The position numbers were made by a program, and so were the translations under genes. A model generated the notes under the pieces. That model was not told the DNA's origin and did not search any database. It saw only the letters and a list, made by a program, of their open reading frames with translations. A stretch of DNA of 64,000 nucleotides. Origin: UBA6016 sp964568395 (GTDB taxonomy: Bacteria; Campylobacterota; Campylobacteria; Campylobacterales; UBA6016). The stretch's first letter is position 1. The number at the start of each line of letters is the position of its first letter. Shown piece after piece: positions 43,171 through 53,127 of this stretch. The DNA is taken from NCBI GenBank assembly GCA_964568395.1, contig CAZMPN010000008.1:19372-83371 (forward strand), read 5' to 3'.

Positions 43171-43372
43171 AATCTTTGGAGTCCCCTAAAAAATTGGCTA
43201 ATTAAAGCGATTATACATAATGAAATATAAAAAGGAGAGTTCTGGAAGCGGTTAATATTAGGGAACACTTTTTGCCTGTCTGTTGTTTTCGATATGAAAG
43301 GAATTTGCTGATATTTAAAAAAAGTTTTGGCAAAATCGTTTCAAAACCCACCTATTAGAATGAAGGATTAGA

Positions 43373-44371
43373 ATGAAGAAAATCGGGCTGACAGTTTGTT
43401 TGTTGCTTGGACTCGGCTCAAGCGCTTTCGCAAAAACAGATCTAGGTTCGATAGAGTCTTCGATTCCTATTAGCTCCTACATCGTAAAAGAGGTCGGCAG
43501 CTCTGAAATATTGATGTCTAAAAACAAAGACAAAAGAGTAGAGCCCGCCAGCCTTACGAAAATACTCACCAGTATCATAGCGATAGAAAGCGGCAAGCTT
43601 GAAGAAGACGTAACGATAACGAGAGAAGCTACGCTCGTCGAGCCGTCCAAGGCCGGCTTTAGGGTGGGCGATAAGATAAAGCTTATCGATCTGGTAAAAG
43701 CGGCGATGGTAAACTCAAGCAACGACGCGGCATTCGCGATAGGCATTCATATCTCGGGAAGCGTCGAGGAGTTTGCGAGAGTCATGAACTACAAGGCAAG
43801 GCTTATCGGTCTTCAAAACTCCAATTTTACCAATCCGGCAGGTTTTGACAGGGGTCAATATGCAAACCACTACTCAACCGCTGGCGATTTGTTGAAGCTT
43901 ACCGAATACGCAATCAAAAACAAACTTTTTAACGAAATAGCCAAGCTTGAGCATGTGGCGGTAACCGAACAGCAAAGCAGCAAGGTCTATCATCTAAGAA
44001 CGCACAATAAGCTTCTGGATAAATACAAATATGCCGTCGGAATCAAGACCGGCTATACGAATAGGGCCGGAAAGTGTCTGATAGCCAGAGCCAAAAAAGA
44101 CAACAAGGACGTGGTTTTGGTGATGCTGAAGGCGAAAGCCGATAGATGGAGCGTTGCCGAAGATATGTTCGAGAAGGCTTTTGTCATGAATAGACCTGAG
44201 CCGGAACTCATAGAGGAAGCTTCAGCAAGCAGTGTGCAGCCTGAAAAAGCCGTAGGCAAAAGGGTCGCTAAAAAAGTAGCCAAAAAAGGCAAAAAAGTAG
44301 CCTCAAAGCCTGTCGTAAAAGCTAAAAAAAGATTGAAAGTCGCCAGCAAACCTAGAGGCGACAGAAGCTAG
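43373..44371 (+). CDS. D-alanyl-D-alanine carboxypeptidase (S11 family)
   Basis: 332 residues. Signal peptide (MKKIGLTVCLLLGLGSSAFA), then penicillin-binding motifs S60-x-x-K63 (SLTK), S115-S-N (SSN) and K225-T-G. Trims peptidoglycan pentapeptides. The usual beta-sheet C-terminal domain and membrane anchor of PBP5 are absent; instead there is a ~40-residue tail of repeated Lys/Ala/Val (KRVAKKVAKKGKKV). Terminator follows. Confidence 0.92.
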   Translation: MKKIGLTVCLLLGLGSSAFAKTDLGSIESSIPISSYIVKEVGSSEILMSKNKDKRVEPASLTKILTSIIAIESGKLEEDVTITREATLVEPSKAGFRVGDKIKLIDLVKAAMVNSSNDAAFAIGIHISGSVEEFARVMNYKARLIGLQNSNFTNPAGFDRGQYANHYSTAGDLLKLTEYAIKNKLFNEIAKLEHVAVTEQQSSKVYHLRTHNKLLDKYKYAVGIKTGYTNRAGKCLIARAKKDNKDVVLVMLKAKADRWSVAEDMFEKAFVMNRPEPELIEEASASSVQPEKAVGKRVAKKVAKKGKKVASKPVVKAKKRLKVASKPRGDRS

Positions 44372-44375
44372 CCAA

Positions 44376-44407
44376 AAATGTCAAGTACTACTTGACATTT
44401 TTTTATT
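44376..44407 (+). terminator. Rho-independent terminator after carboxypeptidase gene
   Basis: 10-bp stem AAATGTCAAG/CTTGACATTT (44376-44385, 44391-44400), 5-nt loop, then T-rich TTTTATT. Confidence 0.85.
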
Positions 44408-44470
44408 ACTGCACTAAAATTACTACAAAAAATCTCCCAAATTAAAACTCAACAATATAGGACTTGCTAC

Positions 44471-45604
44471 ATGAGACGACTCTCTATAGTTTTAGCGGCC
44501 TCCTCTCTATCTTTGCTTTTGGTCGGATGCGAACGTCCAAAAGCCGCCGGCATGGAGCCGCCTCCGCCAGGACCGGTTCCCGTAAGCGTAGAAAGCGCAA
44601 AAATCGGCGATTTGCCAGCTATCTTAGAAGCGAACGGGCAGACTCAAGCGTTTAATACGGTTCAGGTCTACTCAAGGGTTTCCGGCTATCTTCAAAAAAG
44701 AAACTATACCGAGGGTTCCAAGGTATCGGAAGGCGACGTTTTATTTACTATAGACCCGTCCGATCTTATCAACTCCAGGGACTTGGCGAAAGCCGCCCTT
44801 ATGCAGGCGGAAGCATCGTATGAAAACGCAAAAGCCGTGCTGGCAAGGGTAAAACCGCTTGCCGAAGCGAACGCTGCAAGCAAACAAGAGCTTGACAATG
44901 CGACGGCAAATGAGAGAACCGCCGCCGCCGCGGTAGCTAGCGCAAAAGCCTCGCTAGCCCAGGCCGAGCTAAATCTTGGGTATACGAAGATAAAAGCGCC
45001 AGTTTCCGGCTTTGTGGATAAAACGAAAATAGATATCGGCACATATATTACCGCCGGCGCAAACGGCCTTTTGACTACCGTTTATCAAACCGATCCGATG
45101 TATGTAAACTTTAGTTTTAGCGAAAACCAAAGACTTGCGTATCAAAATGCGATTAGCTCAGGCAGACTTGTCGCGCCAAAAGACGGTAAATACGAAGTAG
45201 AGCTTACGATGTCTGACGGCACGGTATTGAATAGAAGCGGGAATATCAACTTTACGGCTCCTTTTTTCGATACGGCTACCGGCACGATGGGGTATAGGGC
45301 GGTATTCAAAAATAGCGATGCGAAGCTTGCGCCCGGTCAGTTTGTAAGGGTGAAGGTCAAGGGCCTGGTCTGGAAAAACTCCGTTTTTGTTCCCCAAAAA
45401 GCGGTGCTTACGGGCGGCAAAGGCAAGTTTGTATATGTGTACGAGGCGAACAACACCGTATCCGCTAGACCTGTTCAGATTGGTGAATGGATAGATAAAG
45501 ACGTAGTGGTTACAAGCGGGCTTTCGGGCGGCGAAAAAATAGCGGTAGACGGTCTTGCTAAGCTAAAGCCGGGCGCCCCGGTAACTGTTTCCGGCAGCAA
45601 ATAG
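44471..45604 (+). CDS. RND efflux periplasmic adaptor (AcrA/CmeA type)
   Basis: 377-residue lipoprotein: signal with lipobox LLVGC (Cys near residue 19). Biotinyl-lipoyl halves flank an alpha-hairpin (about 100-180, AKAVLARVKPLAEANAASKQEL); beta-barrel and membrane-proximal domain follow. Links inner pump and outer channel. First gene of a three-gene operon; no TetR-type repressor gene is adjacent. Confidence 0.94.
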   Translation: MRRLSIVLAASSLSLLLVGCERPKAAGMEPPPPGPVPVSVESAKIGDLPAILEANGQTQAFNTVQVYSRVSGYLQKRNYTEGSKVSEGDVLFTIDPSDLINSRDLAKAALMQAEASYENAKAVLARVKPLAEANAASKQELDNATANERTAAAAVASAKASLAQAELNLGYTKIKAPVSGFVDKTKIDIGTYITAGANGLLTTVYQTDPMYVNFSFSENQRLAYQNAISSGRLVAPKDGKYEVELTMSDGTVLNRSGNINFTAPFFDTATGTMGYRAVFKNSDAKLAPGQFVRVKVKGLVWKNSVFVPQKAVLTGGKGKFVYVYEANNTVSARPVQIGEWIDKDVVVTSGLSGGEKIAVDGLAKLKPGAPVTVSGSK

Positions 45605-45616
45605 TAAAAGGCGTTT

Positions 45617-48600
45617 TTGATGTTTAGCAAATACTTTATAAATAGGCCCGTCCTCTCCGCCGTTATAGCGGCTATCATAATGATACTGGGCTTTACGGCG
45701 ATCAAAAGCTTGCCTATTTCGCAATTTCCAAATCTTACTCCGCCGACCGTCGTCGTAACCGCCTCTTATCCAGGTGCGGATGCGGAAACGATAGCGAACA
45801 ATATTTTGACTCCGCTCGAAGCACAGATAGCCGGCGCCGACGGACTTATGTATATGACCGGCAAGGCGTCCGCCATGTCCGGAACGGCTACGATCACTTG
45901 TACGTTTAACATAGGCGTAAATCAGGATTTGGCGGCCGTAGACATACAAAACCGCATAAACTCCGTACTATCCCTTCTGCCTCAGACCACCAGGGACCTT
46001 GGCGTAAGCGTCGAGAAGAGAACGTCCGATATTTTGCTTATCGTATCGGTGACGTCGCCTGACGGCAGCATGTCCGATACCCAAATAAGCAACTACATAC
46101 TAACGAATATGCTTGATGAGATCAAGAAAATTCCAGGAGCCGGAAGGTCCCAGATATTCGGCAGAAAAGACTATGCGATAAGGGTCTGGACGGATCCGGA
46201 CAAGATGGCTAAGCTCGGCGTTACGGCATCCGATATATCGCTGGCTATCAAGGATCAAAACATCCAGGTGGCTCCAGGAAGAATAGGGCAGGCCCCTACC
46301 GCTCCTGAACAGATGTGGACTATGCAGCTGACCAGCAAGGGCAGGTTTTCTACTCCGGAAGAGTTTGAAAACATAATCATACGCTCCAATCCGGACGGCT
46401 CATCAATCAAACTAAAAGACGTCGCAAAAATAGAGCTTGGAAGCCAAAATTACGAGTATTTCGCAAGAGTAAACGGCAAGCCGGCGGCGGTTATCGGTAT
46501 ATTCGCCGATACCAACGCAAATGCGCTAGATACCGCCGACGCCGTGTATAAAAAGATGGGGGAGCTGTCAAAGAAGTTTCCTCCCGGCATAGAGTACATG
46601 ATACCGTACGATACGACCCAGTTTATCAAGATTTCCATAGAGGAGGTCGTCAAGACGCTTATGGAAGCGATAATCTTGGTGAGCCTCGTAATATATCTGT
46701 TCTTGCAAAGCTGGAGGGCGGCTCTCATCCCGATACTATCCGTCCCTGTTTCGCTTACCGGCGCCTTCATAGGGATGTATGTGCTCGGATACTCGATAAA
46801 TACGCTGACGCTTTTTGGTCTGGTGCTTGCCATCGGTATAGTAGTCGATGACGCAATAGTCGTTATAGAGAATATGGAGAGGATACTTCAAACCGAAAAG
46901 CTAAAACCTAGGGAAGCTGCGCTAAAGGCCATGATGCAGGTATCGGGGCCTGTTATCGCGATAGTTTTGGTTATGTGCGCCGTATTTATACCGGCTACGT
47001 TTGTAGGGGGCATGACGGGACAGCTATACAAGCAGTTCGCCGCAACCATAGCCATATCGGTCGTATTCTCAGGATTTATGGCCATCACGTTTGCTCCGGC
47101 TATAGGCGCGCTCATACTAAAACAGCATGAGTCCGAACCGGCGAAGTTCTTTAGATGGTTTAACGCAAAATTTGCGCTGATGACGGACAGCTACGTCAAT
47201 CGTTCCGGTTGGATGATAAGAAAATCGTCTTTGGTGTTTTTGGTATATCTATCCACTTACGGTTTTATCTACTTTTTCAACAAGACGCTTCCTACGGCGT
47301 TCGTTCCGATGGAGGATCAAGGTTATTTCATTACCAGCATCAATCTTCCAGACGGTGCGACTACGAATAGAACTAGCGAGGTCGTAAAAGAGGTAGAGGA
47401 GATACTCAAAAAAGAGCCGACGGTGGCTATGTTCACGGCCGTTACCGGTCTTAATATCATGACGTTTTCGCAAGAGCCGAACTCGGCCGCCGTATTCGTC
47501 AGGCTAAAACCGTGGAGCGAGAGAAAAACAAAAGAGCTTAGCCTGTTTGGAGCGCTCGGCTCCGTAGGCAAAAAGTACGGACAGATAAAAGAGGCGAACG
47601 TCATAGCGATGCCGCCTCCGCCTATCAGGGGTATGGGGCCGTCCGATATGTTCAGCTTCAAGCTGCTTCAGATGGGCGATACTAATATGACGAAGCTTGC
47701 CGGAACGACGAACGATTTTCTCAAAAAACTAAAAGACGAAAAAGCGCTCAAAATGTCGTTTACTACGATGCGGGCCGATACGCCTACACTGATGGTGGAG
47801 GTAGATAGGGAAAAAGCGAAGTCGTTCGGCGTGGCTATTTCGGATATTTTTACGACTTTGCAGTCCAGCGTCGGCTATATCAACGTCAATCAATTCGATA
47901 AAAACGGAAAGACGTATTGGGTGCAGGTGCAGTCTGAGGCTCAGTATAGAAGCAAGCCTGAAGATATAGGCAAGGCGTGGGTTAGAAGCCAAAGCGGGAA
48001 GCTTCTTCCGCTTTCGAACTTCGTAAGGGTGCAGCCGTCAAGCGCACCTTCTACCATCGAGCATTTCAACGGCTCCCTGGCTACTACTATCATGGGTTCT
48101 CCTGCGGCTGGATTTAGTTCCGGGGAGATTATAAGGGTGCTCGAACATCTCGGCGAGACCGTTTTGCCGGGCAATACTACGTATGACTGGGATGGACTCT
48201 ATCTGCAAGAGAAGCTGGTCGGTTCGAAAGCCTTCGTGATTATGGCTTTTGCCCTTGTGCTCGTGTATCTGATTTTGGCCGCGCTGTATGAGAAGTGGAT
48301 ACTCCCTATATCGATCATGCTTGCGGTACCATACGGTATAGCGGGCGCCTATGCGGTAGTCTGGGTCATTCCGTTTTTGAATAACAACGTATTTTTCCAG
48401 ATAGGACTTTTGACGCTCATAGGATTGTCCGCAAAAAATGCGATACTTGTCGTAGAGTTTGCCGAAGACCAAAGAAAAGAAGGCAAAAGTATATATGACG
48501 CTACGATGGAGGCCGCAAGGCTGAGGTTTAGGCCGATGATGATGACCTCCGTCGCATTCTTGGCCGGTATGCTGCCTCTAATTATGAGTTCCGGAGCAGG

Positions 48601-48754
48601 AGCGGCGAGCAGATTTTCGATAGGCGTGGCGATGTTCGGCGGTATGATGGCGGCTACGTTTATAGAGAGGTTCTTTATTCCTTTCTTGTATTACTGGGTC
48701 GCTACGGCCAGGGAGAAGATTTTGGCAAAAAGAGGAGCAGCAGATGAAAACTAG
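45617..48754 (+). CDS. RND multidrug efflux transporter (AcrB/CmeB type)
   Basis: 1045 residues, the usual length. Inner-membrane proton-driven trimeric pump. TM helices at 10-30 and two central clusters; porter domain motifs such as MYMTGKASAMSGTATIT. TM4 GIVVDDAIVVIEN contains the paired Asp needed for proton relay. Starts 12 nt after the adaptor gene. Confidence 0.96.
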   Translation: MMFSKYFINRPVLSAVIAAIIMILGFTAIKSLPISQFPNLTPPTVVVTASYPGADAETIANNILTPLEAQIAGADGLMYMTGKASAMSGTATITCTFNIGVNQDLAAVDIQNRINSVLSLLPQTTRDLGVSVEKRTSDILLIVSVTSPDGSMSDTQISNYILTNMLDEIKKIPGAGRSQIFGRKDYAIRVWTDPDKMAKLGVTASDISLAIKDQNIQVAPGRIGQAPTAPEQMWTMQLTSKGRFSTPEEFENIIIRSNPDGSSIKLKDVAKIELGSQNYEYFARVNGKPAAVIGIFADTNANALDTADAVYKKMGELSKKFPPGIEYMIPYDTTQFIKISIEEVVKTLMEAIILVSLVIYLFLQSWRAALIPILSVPVSLTGAFIGMYVLGYSINTLTLFGLVLAIGIVVDDAIVVIENMERILQTEKLKPREAALKAMMQVSGPVIAIVLVMCAVFIPATFVGGMTGQLYKQFAATIAISVVFSGFMAITFAPAIGALILKQHESEPAKFFRWFNAKFALMTDSYVNRSGWMIRKSSLVFLVYLSTYGFIYFFNKTLPTAFVPMEDQGYFITSINLPDGATTNRTSEVVKEVEEILKKEPTVAMFTAVTGLNIMTFSQEPNSAAVFVRLKPWSERKTKELSLFGALGSVGKKYGQIKEANVIAMPPPPIRGMGPSDMFSFKLLQMGDTNMTKLAGTTNDFLKKLKDEKALKMSFTTMRADTPTLMVEVDREKAKSFGVAISDIFTTLQSSVGYINVNQFDKNGKTYWVQVQSEAQYRSKPEDIGKAWVRSQSGKLLPLSNFVRVQPSSAPSTIEHFNGSLATTIMGSPAAGFSSGEIIRVLEHLGETVLPGNTTYDWDGLYLQEKLVGSKAFVIMAFALVLVYLILAALYEKWILPISIMLAVPYGIAGAYAVVWVIPFLNNNVFFQIGLLTLIGLSAKNAILVVEFAEDQRKEGKSIYDATMEAARLRFRPMMMTSVAFLAGMLPLIMSSGAGAASRFSIGVAMFGGMMAATFIERFFIPFLYYWVATAREKILAKRGAADEN

Positions 48755-50174
48755 AGTTTTGATACCGCTGTCTTTGGCGGCTATTTTGTCCGGATGCGCC
48801 ATAGGCCCGGACTATGTCAAGCCGTCATTGGAGACGCCAAAAAATTTCAAAAACGCATCCGCCAAAGATATCAATAAGAGCGAGATAGATTCGCAATGGT
48901 GGCGCTCTTTCGGGGACGAAGGGCTGTCGAAAGCCGTCGATACGGCTTTGTCGGCAAACTACGATATCAAGATAGCCTCTTCGCAAGTAGAGGCTCTACT
49001 GGGGCAGTTCGATCAGGCGAAATCGTATCTGTACCCGCATATAAACGCAAACGGTTCGTATGATAGAAAAGGCGTCAGGAATTCTACGTCAAACAATCTC
49101 AACAACGGAATTACCGCGACGTATGCCGCCTCTCTCAATATGGTCAGCTACGAGATAGACCTATTCGGAAAAGTAAGACGGGCGACGGAGGCGGCAAGGG
49201 CGATGCTGCTATCTAGCGAATACAATAGAAGAACGGCGCAGCTTTCGGTGGCGTCCGGCGTTGCGGCTTCGTATATCAGGCTCTCTTCTTTGGAGGCGCA
49301 GGTGGACATAGCAAAAGAAAACGTAGTCGCGAGCGCCGAGATAGAGAAAAATACGAAAGTAAAATATGATCTGGGGAGCGCCTCCGAGACGGATTGGCTC
49401 CAATCTGTAGCCGGGCTTGAAAGCGCAAAGGCTACGCTATCGAGCCTGGAGGCTTCAAAGATAGCCGAAGAAGCCGTATTTAACGTGCTTCTTGGTAGAA
49501 ATCCGCAAGCCATCGAGGTTTCCAAGCTCTCATCCATCAAGATACCGGAAGTCCCGGCCGGAGTTCCTAGCGAGGTGCTTCTGAGGCGTCCGGATGTGCA
49601 TGCGGCGGAACAAAACCTAATAGCGGCAAACGCCAAGATAGGGGTGGCAAGAGGCGCATATTTCCCTAGCATCAGCCTGACCGGAATGATAGGAAACCAA
49701 AGTTCGGAGCTAAATAAGCTGTTTGCGTCTCCTACTAGAATATGGCAGTTTACCCCGGCGGTCAATATCCCTATATTCTCGGCAGGATATATAGCGGGAC
49801 AGGTAAGAGAGGCGGAGGCCTCAAAAGAACAAGCGTTGGCAAGCTACCAAAAGGCGGTGGTAGCGGCCTTTAACGATGCGGACAGCGCGATAGGCCAAAA
49901 CTTCCACGCCAAAGAGCAGGCGCTGTCAAACCAAAAAAGGGCCGATGCCATGAAAAAAGCGTTTTCCCAGGCGAAGCTCAGGTATGAGGTAGGCTCCATA
50001 TCCTACTCGGATATGCTTCTGGTGCAGCAAAACTGGCTAGCCGCCGAACAGCAGGCCGCAATCTCAAAACAAAATGCGGCCGTCAGTACGGTGAATCTTT
50101 ATAAGGCGCTCGGCGGTGGCTGGGGCGAAAAAGATCTGCCGGATTTGCCTAGTTTTTTGCCTGCCGGAAGGTAA
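48744..50174 (+). CDS. Outer-membrane efflux channel (TolC/OprM/CmeC type)
   Basis: 476-residue lipoprotein (lipobox ILSGCAIGPDYVKP). Long alpha-helical repeats with the OEP/NodT signature (SLNMVSYEIDLFGKVRRA, VPSEVLLRRPDVHAAEQNL). Overlaps the pump gene by 11 bp, so the three genes form one efflux operon. Confidence 0.95.
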   Translation: MKTRVLIPLSLAAILSGCAIGPDYVKPSLETPKNFKNASAKDINKSEIDSQWWRSFGDEGLSKAVDTALSANYDIKIASSQVEALLGQFDQAKSYLYPHINANGSYDRKGVRNSTSNNLNNGITATYAASLNMVSYEIDLFGKVRRATEAARAMLLSSEYNRRTAQLSVASGVAASYIRLSSLEAQVDIAKENVVASAEIEKNTKVKYDLGSASETDWLQSVAGLESAKATLSSLEASKIAEEAVFNVLLGRNPQAIEVSKLSSIKIPEVPAGVPSEVLLRRPDVHAAEQNLIAANAKIGVARGAYFPSISLTGMIGNQSSELNKLFASPTRIWQFTPAVNIPIFSAGYIAGQVREAEASKEQALASYQKAVVAAFNDADSAIGQNFHAKEQALSNQKRADAMKKAFSQAKLRYEVGSISYSDMLLVQQNWLAAEQQAAISKQNAAVSTVNLYKALGGGWGEKDLPDLPSFLPAGR

Positions 50175-50247
50175 AAACGGCTATTTTTTCGTGAAAATAA
50201 GAGTTTTGGGAGTAAAATCGGTTCATTTTTAGCAAAATGGATCGTTT

Positions 50248-51930
50248 TTGAAGCAAGAGTTCTTAAAAGAGTTTAGCCCAAGGCTAATAGAAGTTTTAAA
50301 AGAGGGTTACACAAAGAATAGGTTTTTTGCCGATGCTTTGGCGGGGCTTACGGTAGCTATAGTAGCGCTGCCTCTTGCTATGGCTATCGCTATCGCCAGC
50401 GATGTGCCCCCGTCGGCCGGTATTTTTACGGCTATCGTGGCCGGTTTTATTATTTCCGCGTTCGGCGGCAGCAGGTTTCAAATAGGCGGACCCACTGCGG
50501 CATTTGCGGTAACCGTGGCGACCGTCGTCTCAAAGCACGGATACGACGGCCTAGTGCTGGCTACTTTTATGGCCGGCATAATGCTTTTGGCTTTCGGTTT
50601 TTTAAGGGCCGGCGCGCTTATTAGATTCATACCTTACCCGGTTTTGACGGGGTTCACTTCCGCAATAGCGCTTCTTATATTTTTTACCCAGCTAAAAGAT
50701 TTCTTCGGGCTTCAAATAGCCCACACGCCGATAGCGTTTACGGATAGGCTGGAGTCCTATATAGACCATATACATACGCTCAACTTTTACGCCCTTGCGA
50801 TAGGCCTCTCGTCGATAGCCGTAATCATACTGTTCCAAAAACAGTATCCAAAAATTCCGGGGCCTCTGGCGGCGGTAGTCATAGGGGCTTTTTGCGTATA
50901 TACGTTCGGGCTTCCGGTGGAGACGATAGAGAGCAGGTTTGGCGCACTTCCGTCGTTTCTGCCTTCCCCTTCTTTGCCGCAGATAAGCATCCAAAAGATA
51001 TTGCTTGTTCTTCCGGACGCCATAACCATAGCGGTTCTTGCGGCGATAGAATCTTTGCTCAGCGCCGTTATAGCCGATTCGATGACGGGAGATAGGCACA
51101 AATCAAATACCGAACTTGTGGCGCAGGGCGGGGCGAATATAGCCTCGGTGATGTTTGGCGGGATACCGGCCACAGGCGCCATAGCCAGAACCGCTACGAA
51201 TATAAAATCAAAAGCCTTCTCTCCGGTCTCTGGGGTGATGCACGCCGTATGGCTTTCGCTTTTTCTTGTGCTGCTCTCGCCGCTTATAGTCAAGGTTCCG
51301 CTTGCGGTGTTATCTGGTATCTTGATGGTAATAGCGTGGAATATGAGCGAAATAAGGCATATAAAATCCATCATGCGTTCCCCGAGGGCGGACAGGGTCG
51401 TGCTTTTTACCACTTTTACGCTGACCGTGCTCGTGGATCTTAACTTCGCCGTTCAGGTAGGCATATCTCTGGCCTCGATACTTTTTATAGCGAAAATTAC
51501 AAAGGTCACAGAGGTGCGGGAATCCGTAGTCGAAGGATACGACAGGGACGCGACGGACAAGAAAAGCTTGCCGGCCGATACGCTTGTCTATGAGATAACC
51601 GGGCCTCTGTTTTTCGGGATCACGGATAAGCTAAAAGATACGCTTACGCTTATGCATAAGCCTCCGAGGGTATTGATACTCAGGATGAGGTACGTGCCGA
51701 TGCTGGACGCCGCAGGCCTGCACGCGCTCGAAGAGCTGGCCCATAGCCTAAGGCATAGAGACACAGTGCTTGTTCTATCCGGTGTAAAAAATGAGATAAA
51801 GAGATTTATGGATAAAACCGGCGTTACCCCGCTGGTCGGCGAGAATAACATAGTGGAGCATATAGACGCCGCTATTATGAGGGCGGCCGAAATAGTAGGC
51901 GAAGAGCCTACGATGTGCCCGGTATCGTAA
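50248..51930 (+). CDS. SulP-family anion transporter with STAS domain
   Basis: 560 residues. About 12-14 TM segments with the SulP signature DALAGLTVAIVALPLAMAIAIAS (residues ~28-50), then a cytoplasmic STAS domain (about 440-545) where the usual phosphorylatable Ser is Ala (MLDAAGLHALEEL). Members carry sulfate, bicarbonate or dicarboxylates. TTG start at 50248. The adjacent exported carbonic anhydrase makes bicarbonate a reasonable guess. Confidence 0.9.
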   Translation: MKQEFLKEFSPRLIEVLKEGYTKNRFFADALAGLTVAIVALPLAMAIAIASDVPPSAGIFTAIVAGFIISAFGGSRFQIGGPTAAFAVTVATVVSKHGYDGLVLATFMAGIMLLAFGFLRAGALIRFIPYPVLTGFTSAIALLIFFTQLKDFFGLQIAHTPIAFTDRLESYIDHIHTLNFYALAIGLSSIAVIILFQKQYPKIPGPLAAVVIGAFCVYTFGLPVETIESRFGALPSFLPSPSLPQISIQKILLVLPDAITIAVLAAIESLLSAVIADSMTGDRHKSNTELVAQGGANIASVMFGGIPATGAIARTATNIKSKAFSPVSGVMHAVWLSLFLVLLSPLIVKVPLAVLSGILMVIAWNMSEIRHIKSIMRSPRADRVVLFTTFTLTVLVDLNFAVQVGISLASILFIAKITKVTEVRESVVEGYDRDATDKKSLPADTLVYEITGPLFFGITDKLKDTLTLMHKPPRVLILRMRYVPMLDAAGLHALEELAHSLRHRDTVLVLSGVKNEIKRFMDKTGVTPLVGENNIVEHIDAAIMRAAEIVGEEPTMCPVS

Positions 51931-51941
51931 AAATTTGTTTT

Positions 51942-51950
51942 TGATATAAT
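51942..51950 (+). promoter_or_regulatory. Extended -10 promoter of carbonic anhydrase gene
   Basis: TGATATAAT (TG-N-TATAAT) 24 nt before ATG 51974, after the SulP stop; the site AAGGAG at 51959-51964 follows. Suggests the anhydrase is also transcribed on its own. Confidence 0.6.
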
Positions 51951-51973
51951 GAAATAAAAAGGAGCTTTCAAAG

Positions 51974-52723
51974 ATGGAGAGAAGGGATTTTGTAAGATTC
52001 GCAGGGCTTAGCATAGCCGCGATAGGCGCCGCGCCGCTACTAGCTTCAGGCGGAGGCAGGGATAACTTCGTGATAAGCGACGTCAGGGAAGTCTCCAAAA
52101 AAATGGTCGACGAGATCTTCAAAAGCAACGCTTTCTATAAAAAAACAAAAGGCAAGGCATTCTTTGAATCTTTTGTCGCTACGCAACATCCAAGGGTTAC
52201 GCTTGTGGGATGTTCGGATTCCAGATTTCAGATGGCGGCGGTCGACGAGACGCCGGAGAACGATATATTCGTAGTCAGGAATATCGGAAACCAGTTTGGC
52301 TCAAATCCCGGATCCGTAGAGTACGGCGTAAGACATCTGCATACTCCGCTTCTTATTATCATGGGGCACTCCAGATGCGGCGCCATTAAGGCGGCTATGT
52401 CCGATTATTCAAAAGAGAGTATGCTTATCAAAAAAGAGATAGATTCGCTATCCATATCTATCAAAAAAGCGAAAGACGGCTATTCGGAGAACGAAAAATG
52501 GTTAAACGCCGTGGTTTCAAACGTACATCAACAAGTATGCAACGCAAGGTCGGAGTTTGAGGCGGAAGTAAAAAGCGGGCAATTGACGGTTGTCGGTATG
52601 GTGTATGATTTTGCGAACGACTTCAAGGAAGGGTACGGAGCTATTAAGATAGTGAACGTAAACGGGGAAACGGATATGGGCAAGATAAGGGAGATGCCTA
52701 TTTTTAGGAGCGTAATCTCCTAA
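51974..52723 (+). CDS. Beta-carbonic anhydrase with Tat signal peptide
   Basis: 249 residues. N-terminal twin-arginine signal (ERRDFVRFAG and a hydrophobic run to about residue 27), then the beta-CA core: zinc ligands C80 (GCSDSR, with the D82-R84 dyad), H132 and C135 (GHSRCGA). Converts CO2 and bicarbonate, here in the periplasm, which is unusual for a beta enzyme. Next to the SulP transporter; together they may supply bicarbonate to the cytoplasm (inference). Confidence 0.9.
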   Translation: MERRDFVRFAGLSIAAIGAAPLLASGGGRDNFVISDVREVSKKMVDEIFKSNAFYKKTKGKAFFESFVATQHPRVTLVGCSDSRFQMAAVDETPENDIFVVRNIGNQFGSNPGSVEYGVRHLHTPLLIIMGHSRCGAIKAAMSDYSKESMLIKKEIDSLSISIKKAKDGYSENEKWLNAVVSNVHQQVCNARSEFEAEVKSGQLTVVGMVYDFANDFKEGYGAIKIVNVNGETDMGKIREMPIFRSVIS

Positions 52724-52977
52724 TGGCCTTGCTTCCTCCATATATCTTGTAGTTTTTGCGTGTAGTATTCGACGGTTTGTTGCTTTGTTCTTACGTTTTT
52801 TTCGCCGAGCCTAGCCACAAACCTAGCTACGTCGGCTATGAGCCATGTGTCTTCCACAGACGATGAGCTGTCGATTTTGTCGGCGACCTCATGGGTCTCC
52901 GCCTCGACTTGCTCGCGCGTCAAAAACATTTTATTATATTTTTTAAAGAGCCTGGCTTCTATTGTTTTAGCGCTCAT
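52720..52977 (-). CDS. Conserved-looking hypothetical, 85 residues
   Basis: Soluble, helical, charged (KNVRTKQQTVEYYTQKLQDI); no cysteine and no signal. Interlocks stop codons with the carbonic anhydrase gene (CTAA, four bases). Family not recognised. Confidence 0.65.
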   Translation of the reverse strand: MSAKTIEARLFKKYNKMFLTREQVEAETHEVADKIDSSSSVEDTWLIADVARFVARLGEKNVRTKQQTVEYYTQKLQDIWRKQGH

Positions 52978-53127
52978 CTAAGTTCTCTTGGGCAAATTTT
53001 GTGGAGTATTTTAGCAAAACTTTAGGTTTTTTAATCAAAATTTTAAAATGTTTTTAAAAAAATTATTAAGTTGATTAATAATTCGTTTTTTTGTGCATGT
53101 CCGAAAATACGAATTAAAGAAGGTTTT

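Noticed and set aside
49148..49765. 205-codon minus-strand ORF
   Set aside because: Antisense to the outer-membrane efflux channel gene.
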